Positions 35,572 to 44,836 of a stretch of 64,000 nt of DNA are shown here, piece by piece. Made by a program: the position numbers and the translations under genes. A model generated the notes under the pieces. It was given only the letters and a program-made list of their open reading frames with translations. It made no database searches and had not been told where the DNA came from. Numbering within the stretch: position 1 is the stretch's first letter; each line of letters starts with the position of its first letter. Source of the stretch: Paracoccus sp. (in: a-proteobacteria). GTDB lineage: Bacteria > Pseudomonadota > Alphaproteobacteria > Rhodobacterales > Rhodobacteraceae. The stretch is taken from the NCBI RefSeq assembly GCF_030538755.1, contig NZ_JAUNTJ010000003.1, forward strand, positions 124,001 to 188,000. Direction: 5' to 3'.

Positions 35572-37653
35572 ATGGCAAGCAATCCTGAAGCGCCGGGTCG
35601 CAAAGTTGCGCGCGGCAGGGGTGTTCGCGCAACATCCGCAAAGGCTGACAGCACGGGGGGAGAGGCGTCGGTGCCGCCGAAAAAGCCGCGCCGCAGCAGC
35701 GCAAAACCAGCCGCCGCCAAGGCCGAACCTGCCGCAGCGGCGCCGCCAAAACCGGCGGCCCCGAAACCTGCGGCACGGCGCAAACCGGCGGCCAAGCCTG
35801 CTGCGAAAGCCGCTGTGGCGGAAAAAAGCCAGCCTTCACCCGCAGCGGTTGCGCCGGAGCCTGTCGCGGACAAGGCTTTGTCAGTCGCGCACACCCTGCC
35901 GGTGCCGCAGCAGATGGCTGAAAACATCGACCGGATCGAGGTGCTGAGCCATCGCCTGATGGCCGCTCTGGCCAGCCGCGCCATGCCCAACCCTGCGGTT
36001 GACGGGCCGGGACCGGAATTTTTCATGGCCACCGCCGGGGCATGGATGAAGATGCTGGCCGAACAGCCCGCGCGGGTGATCGAACAGCAGGTGAATTTCT
36101 GGGGCGAGACGCTGAAACACTACGCCCGCGCCAGTCAGGTGCTGGCGCAGGGCAAGATCGCCGCGCCCGAGGATGACGGCCCGCAGGACCGGCGCTTTGC
36201 CAATCCGCTGTGGCAGACGCATCCGTTCTTTAACTATGTCAAGCGGCAGTATCAGATCAACGCCGACGCCATGCGCGCGGCGGCCTCGGATCTGGATATG
36301 CCCGATGACGTGGCCAAGCGCCGGATGAGCTGGCTGACCAGCCAGATCATCGACATGATGGCGCCCACGAATTTTCTGGCCACCAACCCCGACGCGCTGG
36401 AAAAAGCCCTTGAGACCGAGGGTGAAAGTCTGGTTCGCGGGCTGGAGAACCTTGTCCGCGACGTGGAACAGAACGGCGGCGAATTTCTGGTGTCGCTGGC
36501 CGATCGCGATGCCTTTACGGTCGGCGAAAACATCGGCACCACGCCCGGCACCGTGGTTCACCGCAGCGACCTGTTCGAACTGATCCAGTATCACCCGGCG
36601 ACGGACAAGGTTCACGCCATGCCCATCGTCATGTTCCCGCCGTGGATCAACAAGTTCTATATCCTTGATCTGAAACCACAAAACAGCCTGATCCGCTGGG
36701 TTGTGGAACAGGGGCACACGCTGTTCGTGGTGTCGTGGAAAAACCCCGATGCCAGCTATGCCGACAAGGGCATGGGCGATTACGTCTCGGCCTATATCGA
36801 GGCGATGGACAAGGTGCTGGAACTGACCGGCCAGAAAAAGCTGAACGCCGTCGGCTATTGCATCGGCGGCACCACCCTGACCGCTACGCTTGGGGTGCTG
36901 AAAAAGCGCGGCGATGATCGGGTCAACACCGCGACCTTCTTTACCACGCTGACCGATTTTTCCGAACTGGGCGAATTCACCACCTTCTTGCAGGACGATT
37001 TCATCACCGGCATCGAAGAAGAGGTCGCCCGCAAAGGCGTGTTCGGCGCGGTTCTGATGTCGCGCACCATGTCGTTCCTGCGCGCCAACGATCTGGTCTG
37101 GGGACCGGCGATCCGCAACTATATGCTGGGCGAAACGCCGCCCGCCTTTGACCTGCTGTATTGGAACGGCGATTCCACGAACCTGCCGGGGCGGATGACG
37201 CTGGAATATCTGAACGAGCTGTGCCGCCAGAACTATCTGGTGTCGCAAGGGTTCGAGGTTCTGGGCGAAAAGGTCACGCTGGCCGATGTAACCGTGCCGC
37301 TGTGCGCGGTGGCCTGTGAAACCGACCATATCGCGCCGTGGAAGGATTGCTGGCGCGGCTTTGCGCAAACGGCGTCCACGGACAAACGCTTTATCCTGTC
37401 GGAATCGGGCCATATCGCGGGCATCATCAACCCGCCCAGCAAAAAGAAATATGGCCATTACCTGAGCAATGCCGGTTTCGGCGGCACCTGGCAGGACTGG
37501 AAACACGACGCCAGCTTTCATCAGGGCAGTTGGTGGCCGGTCTGGGGCAAGTGGCTGGAGGAATCGGCGGGGCCGATGGTGGCTGCGCGCGATCCGGGGC
37601 AGGGGCTTGGCCCGGCACCGGGAACCTATGTTCACCAGCGCGCCAACGGCTGA
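35572..37653 (+). CDS. phaC: Class I poly(3-hydroxyalkanoate) synthase with basic N-terminal tail
   Basis: 693 residues. Polymerises 3-hydroxyacyl-CoA on the granule surface. The catalytic triad is C430 (GYCIGGT), D585 (ETDHIAPW) and H614 (SGHIAGI). The core (from about 135) is like other class I enzymes, but the first ~105 residues are a low-complexity Lys/Arg/Ala/Pro tail with repeats such as KPAARRKPAAKPAAKAA. The Paracoccus denitrificans enzyme is shorter (about 624 residues). The ATG at 35572 has AGGGGGG upstream. The tail uses the same GC-rich codons as the core, so it is real coding sequence. Confidence 0.95.
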   Translation: MASNPEAPGRKVARGRGVRATSAKADSTGGEASVPPKKPRRSSAKPAAAKAEPAAAAPPKPAAPKPAARRKPAAKPAAKAAVAEKSQPSPAAVAPEPVADKALSVAHTLPVPQQMAENIDRIEVLSHRLMAALASRAMPNPAVDGPGPEFFMATAGAWMKMLAEQPARVIEQQVNFWGETLKHYARASQVLAQGKIAAPEDDGPQDRRFANPLWQTHPFFNYVKRQYQINADAMRAAASDLDMPDDVAKRRMSWLTSQIIDMMAPTNFLATNPDALEKALETEGESLVRGLENLVRDVEQNGGEFLVSLADRDAFTVGENIGTTPGTVVHRSDLFELIQYHPATDKVHAMPIVMFPPWINKFYILDLKPQNSLIRWVVEQGHTLFVVSWKNPDASYADKGMGDYVSAYIEAMDKVLELTGQKKLNAVGYCIGGTTLTATLGVLKKRGDDRVNTATFFTTLTDFSELGEFTTFLQDDFITGIEEEVARKGVFGAVLMSRTMSFLRANDLVWGPAIRNYMLGETPPAFDLLYWNGDSTNLPGRMTLEYLNELCRQNYLVSQGFEVLGEKVTLADVTVPLCAVACETDHIAPWKDCWRGFAQTASTDKRFILSESGHIAGIINPPSKKKYGHYLSNAGFGGTWQDWKHDASFHQGSWWPVWGKWLEESAGPMVAARDPGQGLGPAPGTYVHQRANG

Positions 37654-37660
37654 CATGCAG

Positions 37661-37696
37661 CCGCCCGGTCTGGCAAACCGGGCGGTTCATAAATTT
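37661..37696 (+). terminator. Terminator after phaC
   Basis: CCGCCCGG and CCGGGCGG pair around a 9-base loop, then TTCATAAATTTTT. It ends phaC before the phasin promoter. Confidence 0.72.
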
Positions 37697-37741
37697 TTGC
37701 TGCACTGCAGAAAAAATACTTGAAATGCTGCGGCGCAGCAT
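37694..37741 (+). promoter_or_regulatory. PhaR-type operator region before the phasin gene
   Basis: TTTGCTGCACTGCAG (37697-37710 and flank) and the perfect palindrome ATGCTGCG-G-CGCAGCAT (37725-37741) are rich in the TGC/GCA elements to which PhaR of Paracoccus binds. They lie 85-130 bases before the phasin start. In the known system, PhaR represses phaP until polymer is present. Confidence 0.6.
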
Positions 37742-37824
37742 CCATCTTGGCCCTACGGAAACAGATTACCACGGCAGGGTAACGGGGACATGACCTCACC
37801 TGCCCCCTTGATGGAGATAGAGAC

Positions 37825-38289
37825 ATGGCCAAGGCCCCTGACTACACCAAAACCTTCCAGGACATGATGGCGCAATTCCCGGTTGACACCTCGTCGGTGA
37901 CCGAAGCCTTCAAATCGCAAACCGCTCTGGGCGAAAAACTGGCCCGCGTCGCCCTGACCGCGGCCGAGCGTTCGACCGAGATTTCGGCCCAGTGGACCAA
38001 AGACGCTCTGGCCCGCGTGGGTGAGCTGTCGACCGCCAAAGAAGAGCCGACCGAATACGCCAAAGCCGTTTCGGACTTTGCTTCGGCTTCCGCTGAACTG
38101 GCCGCTGAACACATGTCCGCCTTTGCAGAAGTCGCCAAGAAACTGCAAATGGACACCGTTGACCTGATGCTGACCGCTGGCAAAGACATCGCCTCGGACG
38201 CGCAGAAAGCCGCTGAAAAAGCGACCAAAGACGCGCAGGCCGCTGTCAAGAAAGCCACCACCGCTGCGACCAACGCGACCAAAGCCTGA
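37825..38289 (+). CDS. phaP: Phasin, granule-associated protein
   Basis: 154 residues. Amphipathic, Ala/Lys-rich and helical, with the phasin_2-like pattern QDMMAQFPVDTSSVTEAFKS and a long central coil, and a C-terminal AAVKKATTAATNATKA tail of the granule-binding type. It coats polymer granules and limits their coalescence. Codon use is highly biased to preferred codons (GCC, GAA, AAA), which fits an abundant protein. GGAG lies before the ATG. Own promoter and terminator. Confidence 0.93.
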   Translation: MAKAPDYTKTFQDMMAQFPVDTSSVTEAFKSQTALGEKLARVALTAAERSTEISAQWTKDALARVGELSTAKEEPTEYAKAVSDFASASAELAAEHMSAFAEVAKKLQMDTVDLMLTAGKDIASDAQKAAEKATKDAQAAVKKATTAATNATKA

Positions 38290-38314
38290 TCGCACCGCAT
38301 CGGTGAACTGACGG

Positions 38315-38341
38315 AAAAGGGGCGGGCGACCGTCCCTTTTT
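38315..38341 (+). terminator. Terminator of the phasin gene
   Basis: AAAAGGGGCGG, loop GCGA, CCGTCCCTTTT: an 11-pair stem with one G-T pair that runs straight into T residues. Confidence 0.85.
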
Positions 38342-38499
38342 CATGTGCGCGCCGCCGATACTGCGCTGCGGCACCGGCCGCGCGCTCGCGCATCGGTTGT
38401 ATATTGCCCGCGACTGCGCCTTGGGGCGCTTTTCCTTTGCGTTTTGCAGGTCAAGGTCGCAGAATGCCGCAACTGCATCATTTCAACAGGGGCTGCCCC

Positions 38500-39102
38500 A
38501 TGACCGACGCCAAAGCGCCACTGCTGATTAAACGCTATGCCAGCCGACGGTTGTATAATACCGAAACCAGCGACTATGTAACGCTGGACGACATTGCCGC
38601 CTTTATCCGTCAGGGCCGCGAGGTGAAGATCGTCGATCTGAAATCCGGCGACGACCTGACCCGCCAGTATCTGCTGCAAATCATCGCCGAACACGAAAGC
38701 CGCGGTGAAAATGTGCTGCCGATCGACGTGCTGACCGATCTGGTGCGCAGCTATACCACGCAGGCGCAGTCCGTCGTGCCGCATTTTCTGGCCGCCAGCT
38801 TTGAAATGCTGCGCGAGGGGCAGTCGAAGATGATGGAAAACATGGCGCGCGTGCCCAACCCCATGGCCTCGATGCCGGGCTTCGAGGCGATGCAGCGCCA
38901 GCAGCAGATGTTCCTCAAGGCGATGATGGGCGGCTGGGTGCCGCCCGGCGCGCAACCCGCCGACGAAGGCACCACCGACGCCGCCCCCGCCAAGCCCAAA
39001 CGCGCCGAACGCCGCCCCGCCACCTCGCCCGAGGATGAAAAAGACATGGCCGAAATCCGCCGCCAGCTTGCCGAGCTGCAAAAGCGCATTTCCCGCCTGT
39101 AA
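38500..39102 (+). CDS. phaR: Polyhydroxyalkanoate synthesis repressor PhaR
   Basis: 200 residues. The N-terminal PhaR DNA-binding domain reads LIKRYASRRLYNTETSDYVT and continues LDDIAAFIRQGREVKIVDLK; the PHB-accumulation regulatory domain follows (QYLLQIIAEHESRGE). It senses polymer and controls phaP and itself. I chose the ATG at 38500 (MTDAKAP) from family starts; the ATG at 38464 is also possible. TGCA elements upstream (GCAACTGCATC) may be self-operator sites. The C-terminus has a Lys/Ala linker and a short coiled coil (KDMAEIRRQLAELQKRI). Confidence 0.94.
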   Translation: MTDAKAPLLIKRYASRRLYNTETSDYVTLDDIAAFIRQGREVKIVDLKSGDDLTRQYLLQIIAEHESRGENVLPIDVLTDLVRSYTTQAQSVVPHFLAASFEMLREGQSKMMENMARVPNPMASMPGFEAMQRQQQMFLKAMMGGWVPPGAQPADEGTTDAAPAKPKRAERRPATSPEDEKDMAEIRRQLAELQKRISRL

Positions 39103-39156
39103 CCCCCGCACCCGGTCTTGCACAGCCCCGCCGCGCAGGTTACAGGTGACGCCCAC

Positions 39157-39246
39157 GGACGGTTGGCCGAGTGGTCGAAGGCGCACGCCTGGAAAGTGTG
39201 TAGGCGGGGAACCGTCTCGGGGGTTCGAATCCCTCACCGTCCGCCA
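39157..39246 (+). tRNA. tRNA-Ser (anticodon GGA)
   Basis: 90 bases. The acceptor arms GGACGGT and ACCGTCC pair perfectly, with discriminator G and encoded CCA. The anticodon loop CTGGAAA gives GGA, reading UCC/UCU. A long variable arm (GGCGGGGAACCGTC region) and TTCGAAT in the T loop are typical of tRNA-Ser. Confidence 0.96.
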
Positions 39247-39280
39247 TTATTCATTACAAGTTCGAAGATATTTTCCCTTG

Positions 39281-39298
39281 AAGGGGTTTCCCCTTTGT
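39281..39298 (+). terminator. Likely terminator after tRNA-Ser
   Basis: AAGGGG-TTT-CCCCTT is followed by TGTAT. It lies 34 bases after the tRNA in a locally AT-rich gap (39247-39363) that holds no gene. Confidence 0.55.
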
Positions 39299-39363
39299 AT
39301 ACTAAAGGGCTTTGTCGGCACCATCCCCTTAAAACGTGCCTCTAAACACCAGCCGGGCCGCAT

Positions 39364-39999
39364 TCACCCCGCCATCCCGCCCTGAACCTTCGCCATAAAT
39401 CTGGCGATTTCGCGTGGTTCGGGTGGGGTGCCGGTGTAGATTTCGACATAGGTCGGGATGCGGGCCAGGCGGGTGGGCATGTCTTCCTTGGCGCGCATCG
39501 AGATATAGCCGATTTGCGTCAGATAGATCGTGCGGGCGCGGATGTCGGCTTGGGGGGCGGGTTGGCCCCAGCGGGTCAGCATGTTGCGCAGCGTGGTCAG
39601 GCGGGCCTGGTCGGCGGCCTGCACGCGGTCGGCCACGCTGGCATCCTGCAAGGCCCAGCTGCGGACGGCGAATTCCAGTGGCGCGTCAAAGCTGCCCGAC
39701 AGAAAGGCGGCCAGCACGTTCAGCATCGCCTCGGCCAGCGTTTCGGCATAGTCCTGCGCGGCGCGGATCAGCGGGTCGGTGGTGCGGGCGTCCCAGCCGT
39801 CGATCAGCGCCCCCAGCAAGGCATCGCGGTCATCGAAAAACCAGTAAAAGCTGGTGCGCGACAGGTTCAGCCGCTTGGCCAGCGGCTGGATTTTGACGGC
39901 ATCGACACCGCCCTCGATCAGCGCGTGGTAGCCGGCCTCCAGCCAGCCGTCGCGCGATCCACGCCATCCTGTCTCTGATGTGTCCTGCGGGCTTTCCAT
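39364..39999 (-). CDS. TetR/AcrR-family transcriptional regulator
   Basis: 211 residues. The N-terminal helix-turn-helix is visible around DAVKIQPLAKRLNLSRTSFYWFF (31-53), followed by FDDRDALLGALID. The ligand domain is not a named type to me. It is divergent from the demethylase gene with a 148-bp gap, so it most likely controls that gene and the epimerase. The start at 39999 gives MESPQDTSETGWRGS; the N-terminal extension before the HTH is a little long but common. Confidence 0.9.
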   Translation of the reverse strand: MESPQDTSETGWRGSRDGWLEAGYHALIEGGVDAVKIQPLAKRLNLSRTSFYWFFDDRDALLGALIDGWDARTTDPLIRAAQDYAETLAEAMLNVLAAFLSGSFDAPLEFAVRSWALQDASVADRVQAADQARLTTLRNMLTRWGQPAPQADIRARTIYLTQIGYISMRAKEDMPTRLARIPTYVEIYTGTPPEPREIARFMAKVQGGMAG

Positions 40000-40147
40000 A
40001 CACCAGCCCTAGCCGCCAGCCGGGGGCAGGGCAAGAAAAATGTCCTGTAATGCCCCTATAATGTGCACTGGCGATTTTTTTAATTGACACAGGTGAACAT
40101 TCCTCTGATTTTGAGACGCGACTCTCCACCTTTCACAGGCAGATCCG
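40000..40147. promoter_or_regulatory. Divergent control region of the TetR gene and demethylase
   Basis: AT-rich compared with the surroundings. TTGACA at 40084-40089 could be the -35 of the demethylase gene, and TATAAT at 40055-40060 lies on the plus strand farther up. I found no convincing TetR palindrome. Confidence 0.4.
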
Positions 40148-42184
40148 ATGTCGAACGATCCCCTCTTGCAGCCTTACCAGTTGAAACATCTGACGCTGCG
40201 CAACCGTATCATGATTACCAGCCACGAACCGGCCTACCCTGAGGACGGGATGCCCAAGGATCGTTACCGCGCCTATCATGTCGAGCGGGCCAAGGCCGGC
40301 GTGGCGCTGACGATGACCGCCGGATCGGCCTCGGTGTCGCGCGACAGCCCGCCGGTGTTCAACAATATCCTGGCATGGAAGGATGAAGTGGTCGGCTGGA
40401 TGAAAAAGCTGGCCGATGAATGCCACGACCACGGCTGCGCGGTGATGATCCAGCTGACCCATCTGGGACGCCGCACACGCTGGGACAAGGCCGACTGGCT
40501 GCCCGTCGTTTCGCCTAGTTTTGAGCGCGAGGCGGCGCATCGCTCGTTCCCGAAAAAGCTGGAAGACTGGGACATTGCCCGCATCATCACCGACTATGCC
40601 GATGCAGCCGAACGGATGAAGGCGGCGGGGCTGGACGGGCTGGAATTGCAGGCTTACGGCCATCTGATGGACCAGTTCTGGTCGCCGCTGACCAATGATC
40701 TGGACGGGCCGTATGGCGGCGATCTGGACAACCGGCTGCGGTTCACCTTCGACATCCTGCGCGAGATCCGCAAACGCTGCGGCGAGGATTTCATCGTCGG
40801 CGTGCGCTATACCGGCGACGAAACCCTGCCGGGCGGCATCACCGAGGGCGAGGGGCTGACCATCTCGCAAAAGCTGAAAGACAGCGGGCTGGTCGATTTC
40901 CTGAATGTGGTGCGCGGCCATATCGACACCGACGCCGGGCTGACCGACGTGATTCCGGTGCAGGGGATGCGGGGCGCGCCGCATCTGGATTTCGCGGGCG
41001 AAATCCGCAAGGCGACCGGCTTTCCCACCTTCCACGCCGCCAAGATCCCCGATGTGCCGACTGCGCGCCACGCCATTGCGGCGGGGCTGGTGGATATGGT
41101 CGGCATGACGCGGGCGCATATGGCCGACCCGCATCTGGTGCGCAAGGTGATCGAGCGGCGCGAGGATGACATCCGCCCCTGCGTCGGCGCGAATTACTGC
41201 CTCGACCGTATCTATCAGGGCGGCATGGCCTTTTGCCTGCACAATGCCGCCACCGGGCGCGAGGAAACGATGCCGCACTCGATCCCTGCCGCCGGGGTGA
41301 AAAAGCGCGTCACCATCGTCGGTGCCGGTCCCGCCGGGATGGAGGCGGCGCGTGTCGCCGCCGACCGTGGCCATGCCGTCACCGTGTTCGAGGCCGCAGA
41401 CCAGCCCGGCGGCCAGATCCGCCTGACCGCGCTGGACGAGCGGCGGCGCGAGATGATCTCGATCATCGCCTGGCGGATGGCGCAATGTCAGGCGCGCGGG
41501 GTCGATTTCCGCTTTAACACCTTCGCCGAGGCGGATGACGTGCTGGCCACCACCCCGGACGAGGTGATTATCGCCACCGGCGGCCTGCCGCATACCGAGG
41601 TGCTGGGGCAGGGCGATGATCTGGTCTGTTCGGCATGGGACATCCTGTCGGGCGACGTCAAGCCGGGCCGGAATGTGCTGATATTCGACGACGCGGGCGA
41701 TCACGCCGCCTTGCAGGCCGCCGACCTGATCTCGGCCACCGGCGCCGCGGTTGAAATCGTCACCCCTGACCGCAGTTTTTCGCCCGAGGTGATGGCGATG
41801 AATCTGGTGCCCTATATGCGCAACCTGCAAGGGCGCGATGCGACCTTTACGGTGACATGGCGGCTGAAATCGGTGGCGCGTGACGGCAATCAACTGCGCG
41901 CGACATTGGGCAGCGATTACGGTGATATGACGCGGGATCGGCTGGTCGATCAGGTGGTGGTGAACCATGGCACCCGGCCGCTGGATGAGCTGTATTTCGA
42001 CCTGAAGCCGCTGTCCTCGAACCTGGGCGAGGTTGATTATCAGGCGCTGACCACCGGCGCGGCGCAAGCCGTGCGGGCCAATGCCAATGGCAACTTCCGC
42101 CTTTACCGCATCGGCGATGCCGTTGCCGCACGAAACACCCATGCCGCGATCTACGACGCGCTCAGGCTGGTAAAGGATTTGTAA
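40148..42184 (+). CDS. NADH:flavin oxidoreductase/trimethylamine-dehydrogenase-like, probable N-methylproline demethylase
   Basis: 678 residues. An FMN-binding TIM barrel of the old-yellow-enzyme type (1-340; begins LLQPYQLKHLTLRNRIMITSH), then a cluster segment CVGANYC...FC, then FAD- and NAD(P)-binding parts (VTIVGAGPAGMEAARVAADRG at ~385). This is the trimethylamine dehydrogenase / 2,4-dienoyl-CoA reductase layout. The closest set I know is the demethylases that act on N-methylproline and stachydrine. The cluster ligands are C345, C351 and C363, but A348 stands where trimethylamine dehydrogenase has a cysteine. The next gene, a proline-racemase homologue, supports a proline-betaine role. 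Confidence 0.82.
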   Translation: MSNDPLLQPYQLKHLTLRNRIMITSHEPAYPEDGMPKDRYRAYHVERAKAGVALTMTAGSASVSRDSPPVFNNILAWKDEVVGWMKKLADECHDHGCAVMIQLTHLGRRTRWDKADWLPVVSPSFEREAAHRSFPKKLEDWDIARIITDYADAAERMKAAGLDGLELQAYGHLMDQFWSPLTNDLDGPYGGDLDNRLRFTFDILREIRKRCGEDFIVGVRYTGDETLPGGITEGEGLTISQKLKDSGLVDFLNVVRGHIDTDAGLTDVIPVQGMRGAPHLDFAGEIRKATGFPTFHAAKIPDVPTARHAIAAGLVDMVGMTRAHMADPHLVRKVIERREDDIRPCVGANYCLDRIYQGGMAFCLHNAATGREETMPHSIPAAGVKKRVTIVGAGPAGMEAARVAADRGHAVTVFEAADQPGGQIRLTALDERRREMISIIAWRMAQCQARGVDFRFNTFAEADDVLATTPDEVIIATGGLPHTEVLGQGDDLVCSAWDILSGDVKPGRNVLIFDDAGDHAALQAADLISATGAAVEIVTPDRSFSPEVMAMNLVPYMRNLQGRDATFTVTWRLKSVARDGNQLRATLGSDYGDMTRDRLVDQVVVNHGTRPLDELYFDLKPLSSNLGEVDYQALTTGAAQAVRANANGNFRLYRIGDAVAARNTHAAIYDALRLVKDL

Positions 42185-42235
42185 AGGGCAGGGGCCACCT
42201 TGCCCACCCATATCGTATAAACAGGAGACATCGCC

Positions 42236-43288
42236 ATGGCCTTCAAGCGCATGATCCACGCCGTCGATACCCACGCCGGAACGCCGATGCGGGTCATTAC
42301 CGGCGGGGTGCCGCATATTCCGGGCGGCTCGGTCTATGAAAAGATGAAATGGCTAGAGGCAAATGACGATCAGCTGCGCAAGCTGATGCTGCGTGAACCG
42401 CGCGGCTATCCGGCGCATTGCTGCAACCTGATCGTGCCGCCCTCGCATCCCGAGGCGGACGCCGGATATATCATTATGGAGCAGATCGAATATCCGGTCA
42501 TGTCCGGCGGCAATACTATTTCCGTTGTCACCGTGCTGCTGGAAATGGGCCTGCTGCCGATGAAAGAGCCTGTCACCGAACTGGTGCTGGAGGCACCGGC
42601 AGGGTTGATCCGGGTTCGCGCCGAATGCTGCAACGGCAAGGTGAACAGCGTGACCTTTCGCAACGTGCCGGCCTTTGCGGCCCATCTGGACGCCGAAATC
42701 GAGGTGCCGCATCTGGGCAAGGTCCGGGTCGATGTCGGTTGGGGCGGCATGTTTTATGTCATCGCGGATGTGCGGCAATTTCCGGGCCTTGCGTTAATCC
42801 CCGAACATGGCCGCGAAATCACCCGCATTTCCTCGATGATCCGGCAGGCCGCGATCGAGCAATTGCCGGTTGCACATCCCGATTATCCCGGCGTGGGCAT
42901 CACCATATCGCAATTGTCGGGACCGGCGGATGACCCAAAGGCAGACTGGAAGAATGCCGTCACCATGGCCTCGGGCGAATTTTCATGGGATAATCCGGCA
43001 AGCTGGACCGGCGCAATCGACCGCTGCCCCTGCGGAACCGGCACCTGCGCCAAAATGGCCGTGCTGCATGCCAAGGGCGAATTACCCCTGCACAGGGATT
43101 TCCGCCATCAAAGCATCCTTGGTAACGTCTATACCGGTCGGCTGGTCGAGGAAACCACGATAGCAGACCGTCCCGCCGTGGTGCCGGAAATATCGGGGAA
43201 AAGCTGGATTTACGGGCTGAACACTTTGGTGCTGGATCACGACGATCCATTTACGGAAGGGTTTACCGTGGGGGATACCTGGGCGTAG
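42236..43288 (+). CDS. Proline racemase-superfamily enzyme (hydroxyproline epimerase/dehydratase type) with Ser-Cys pair
   Basis: 350 residues. Family motifs are PVMSGGNTISVV (S90) and DRCPCGTGTCAK (C266). Classical proline racemases and 4-hydroxyproline epimerases have Cys at both places, and trans-3-hydroxyproline dehydratases have Cys-Thr. This protein has Ser-Cys, a third class reported in marine alphaproteobacteria and Azospirillum. It should interconvert or dehydrate a hydroxyproline. It starts 52 bp after the demethylase with AGGAG ahead. The last third uses unusual codons for this genome (ATA, GCA, CCA, TTA), hinting at transfer. Confidence 0.87.
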   Translation: MAFKRMIHAVDTHAGTPMRVITGGVPHIPGGSVYEKMKWLEANDDQLRKLMLREPRGYPAHCCNLIVPPSHPEADAGYIIMEQIEYPVMSGGNTISVVTVLLEMGLLPMKEPVTELVLEAPAGLIRVRAECCNGKVNSVTFRNVPAFAAHLDAEIEVPHLGKVRVDVGWGGMFYVIADVRQFPGLALIPEHGREITRISSMIRQAAIEQLPVAHPDYPGVGITISQLSGPADDPKADWKNAVTMASGEFSWDNPASWTGAIDRCPCGTGTCAKMAVLHAKGELPLHRDFRHQSILGNVYTGRLVEETTIADRPAVVPEISGKSWIYGLNTLVLDHDDPFTEGFTVGDTWA

Positions 43289-43345
43289 GCGGTAATTGCC
43301 GCTGAAAAATGATAGGAAAAATCAGAGGGGATATGTAACTGCCCC

Positions 43346-43379
43346 AATAAAGCCGCCGCCCGAAACACAGGCGGCGGCT
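43346..43379. terminator. Terminator between the epimerase and TRAP gene
   Basis: AGCCGCCGCC and GGCGGCGGCT form a 10-bp stem. On the minus strand it runs into TTTATT, so it ends the TRAP gene; it may also stop plus-strand reads. Confidence 0.75.
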
Positions 43380-43402
43380 GAATTTCATGGCTAAACCTGC
43401 GA

Positions 43403-44836
<1,434 letters not shown>

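Noticed and set aside
40084..40097. TTGACACAGGTGAA as an FNR-type box
   Set aside because: The second half reads TGAA instead of TCAA, and TTGACA fits a -35 hexamer better.
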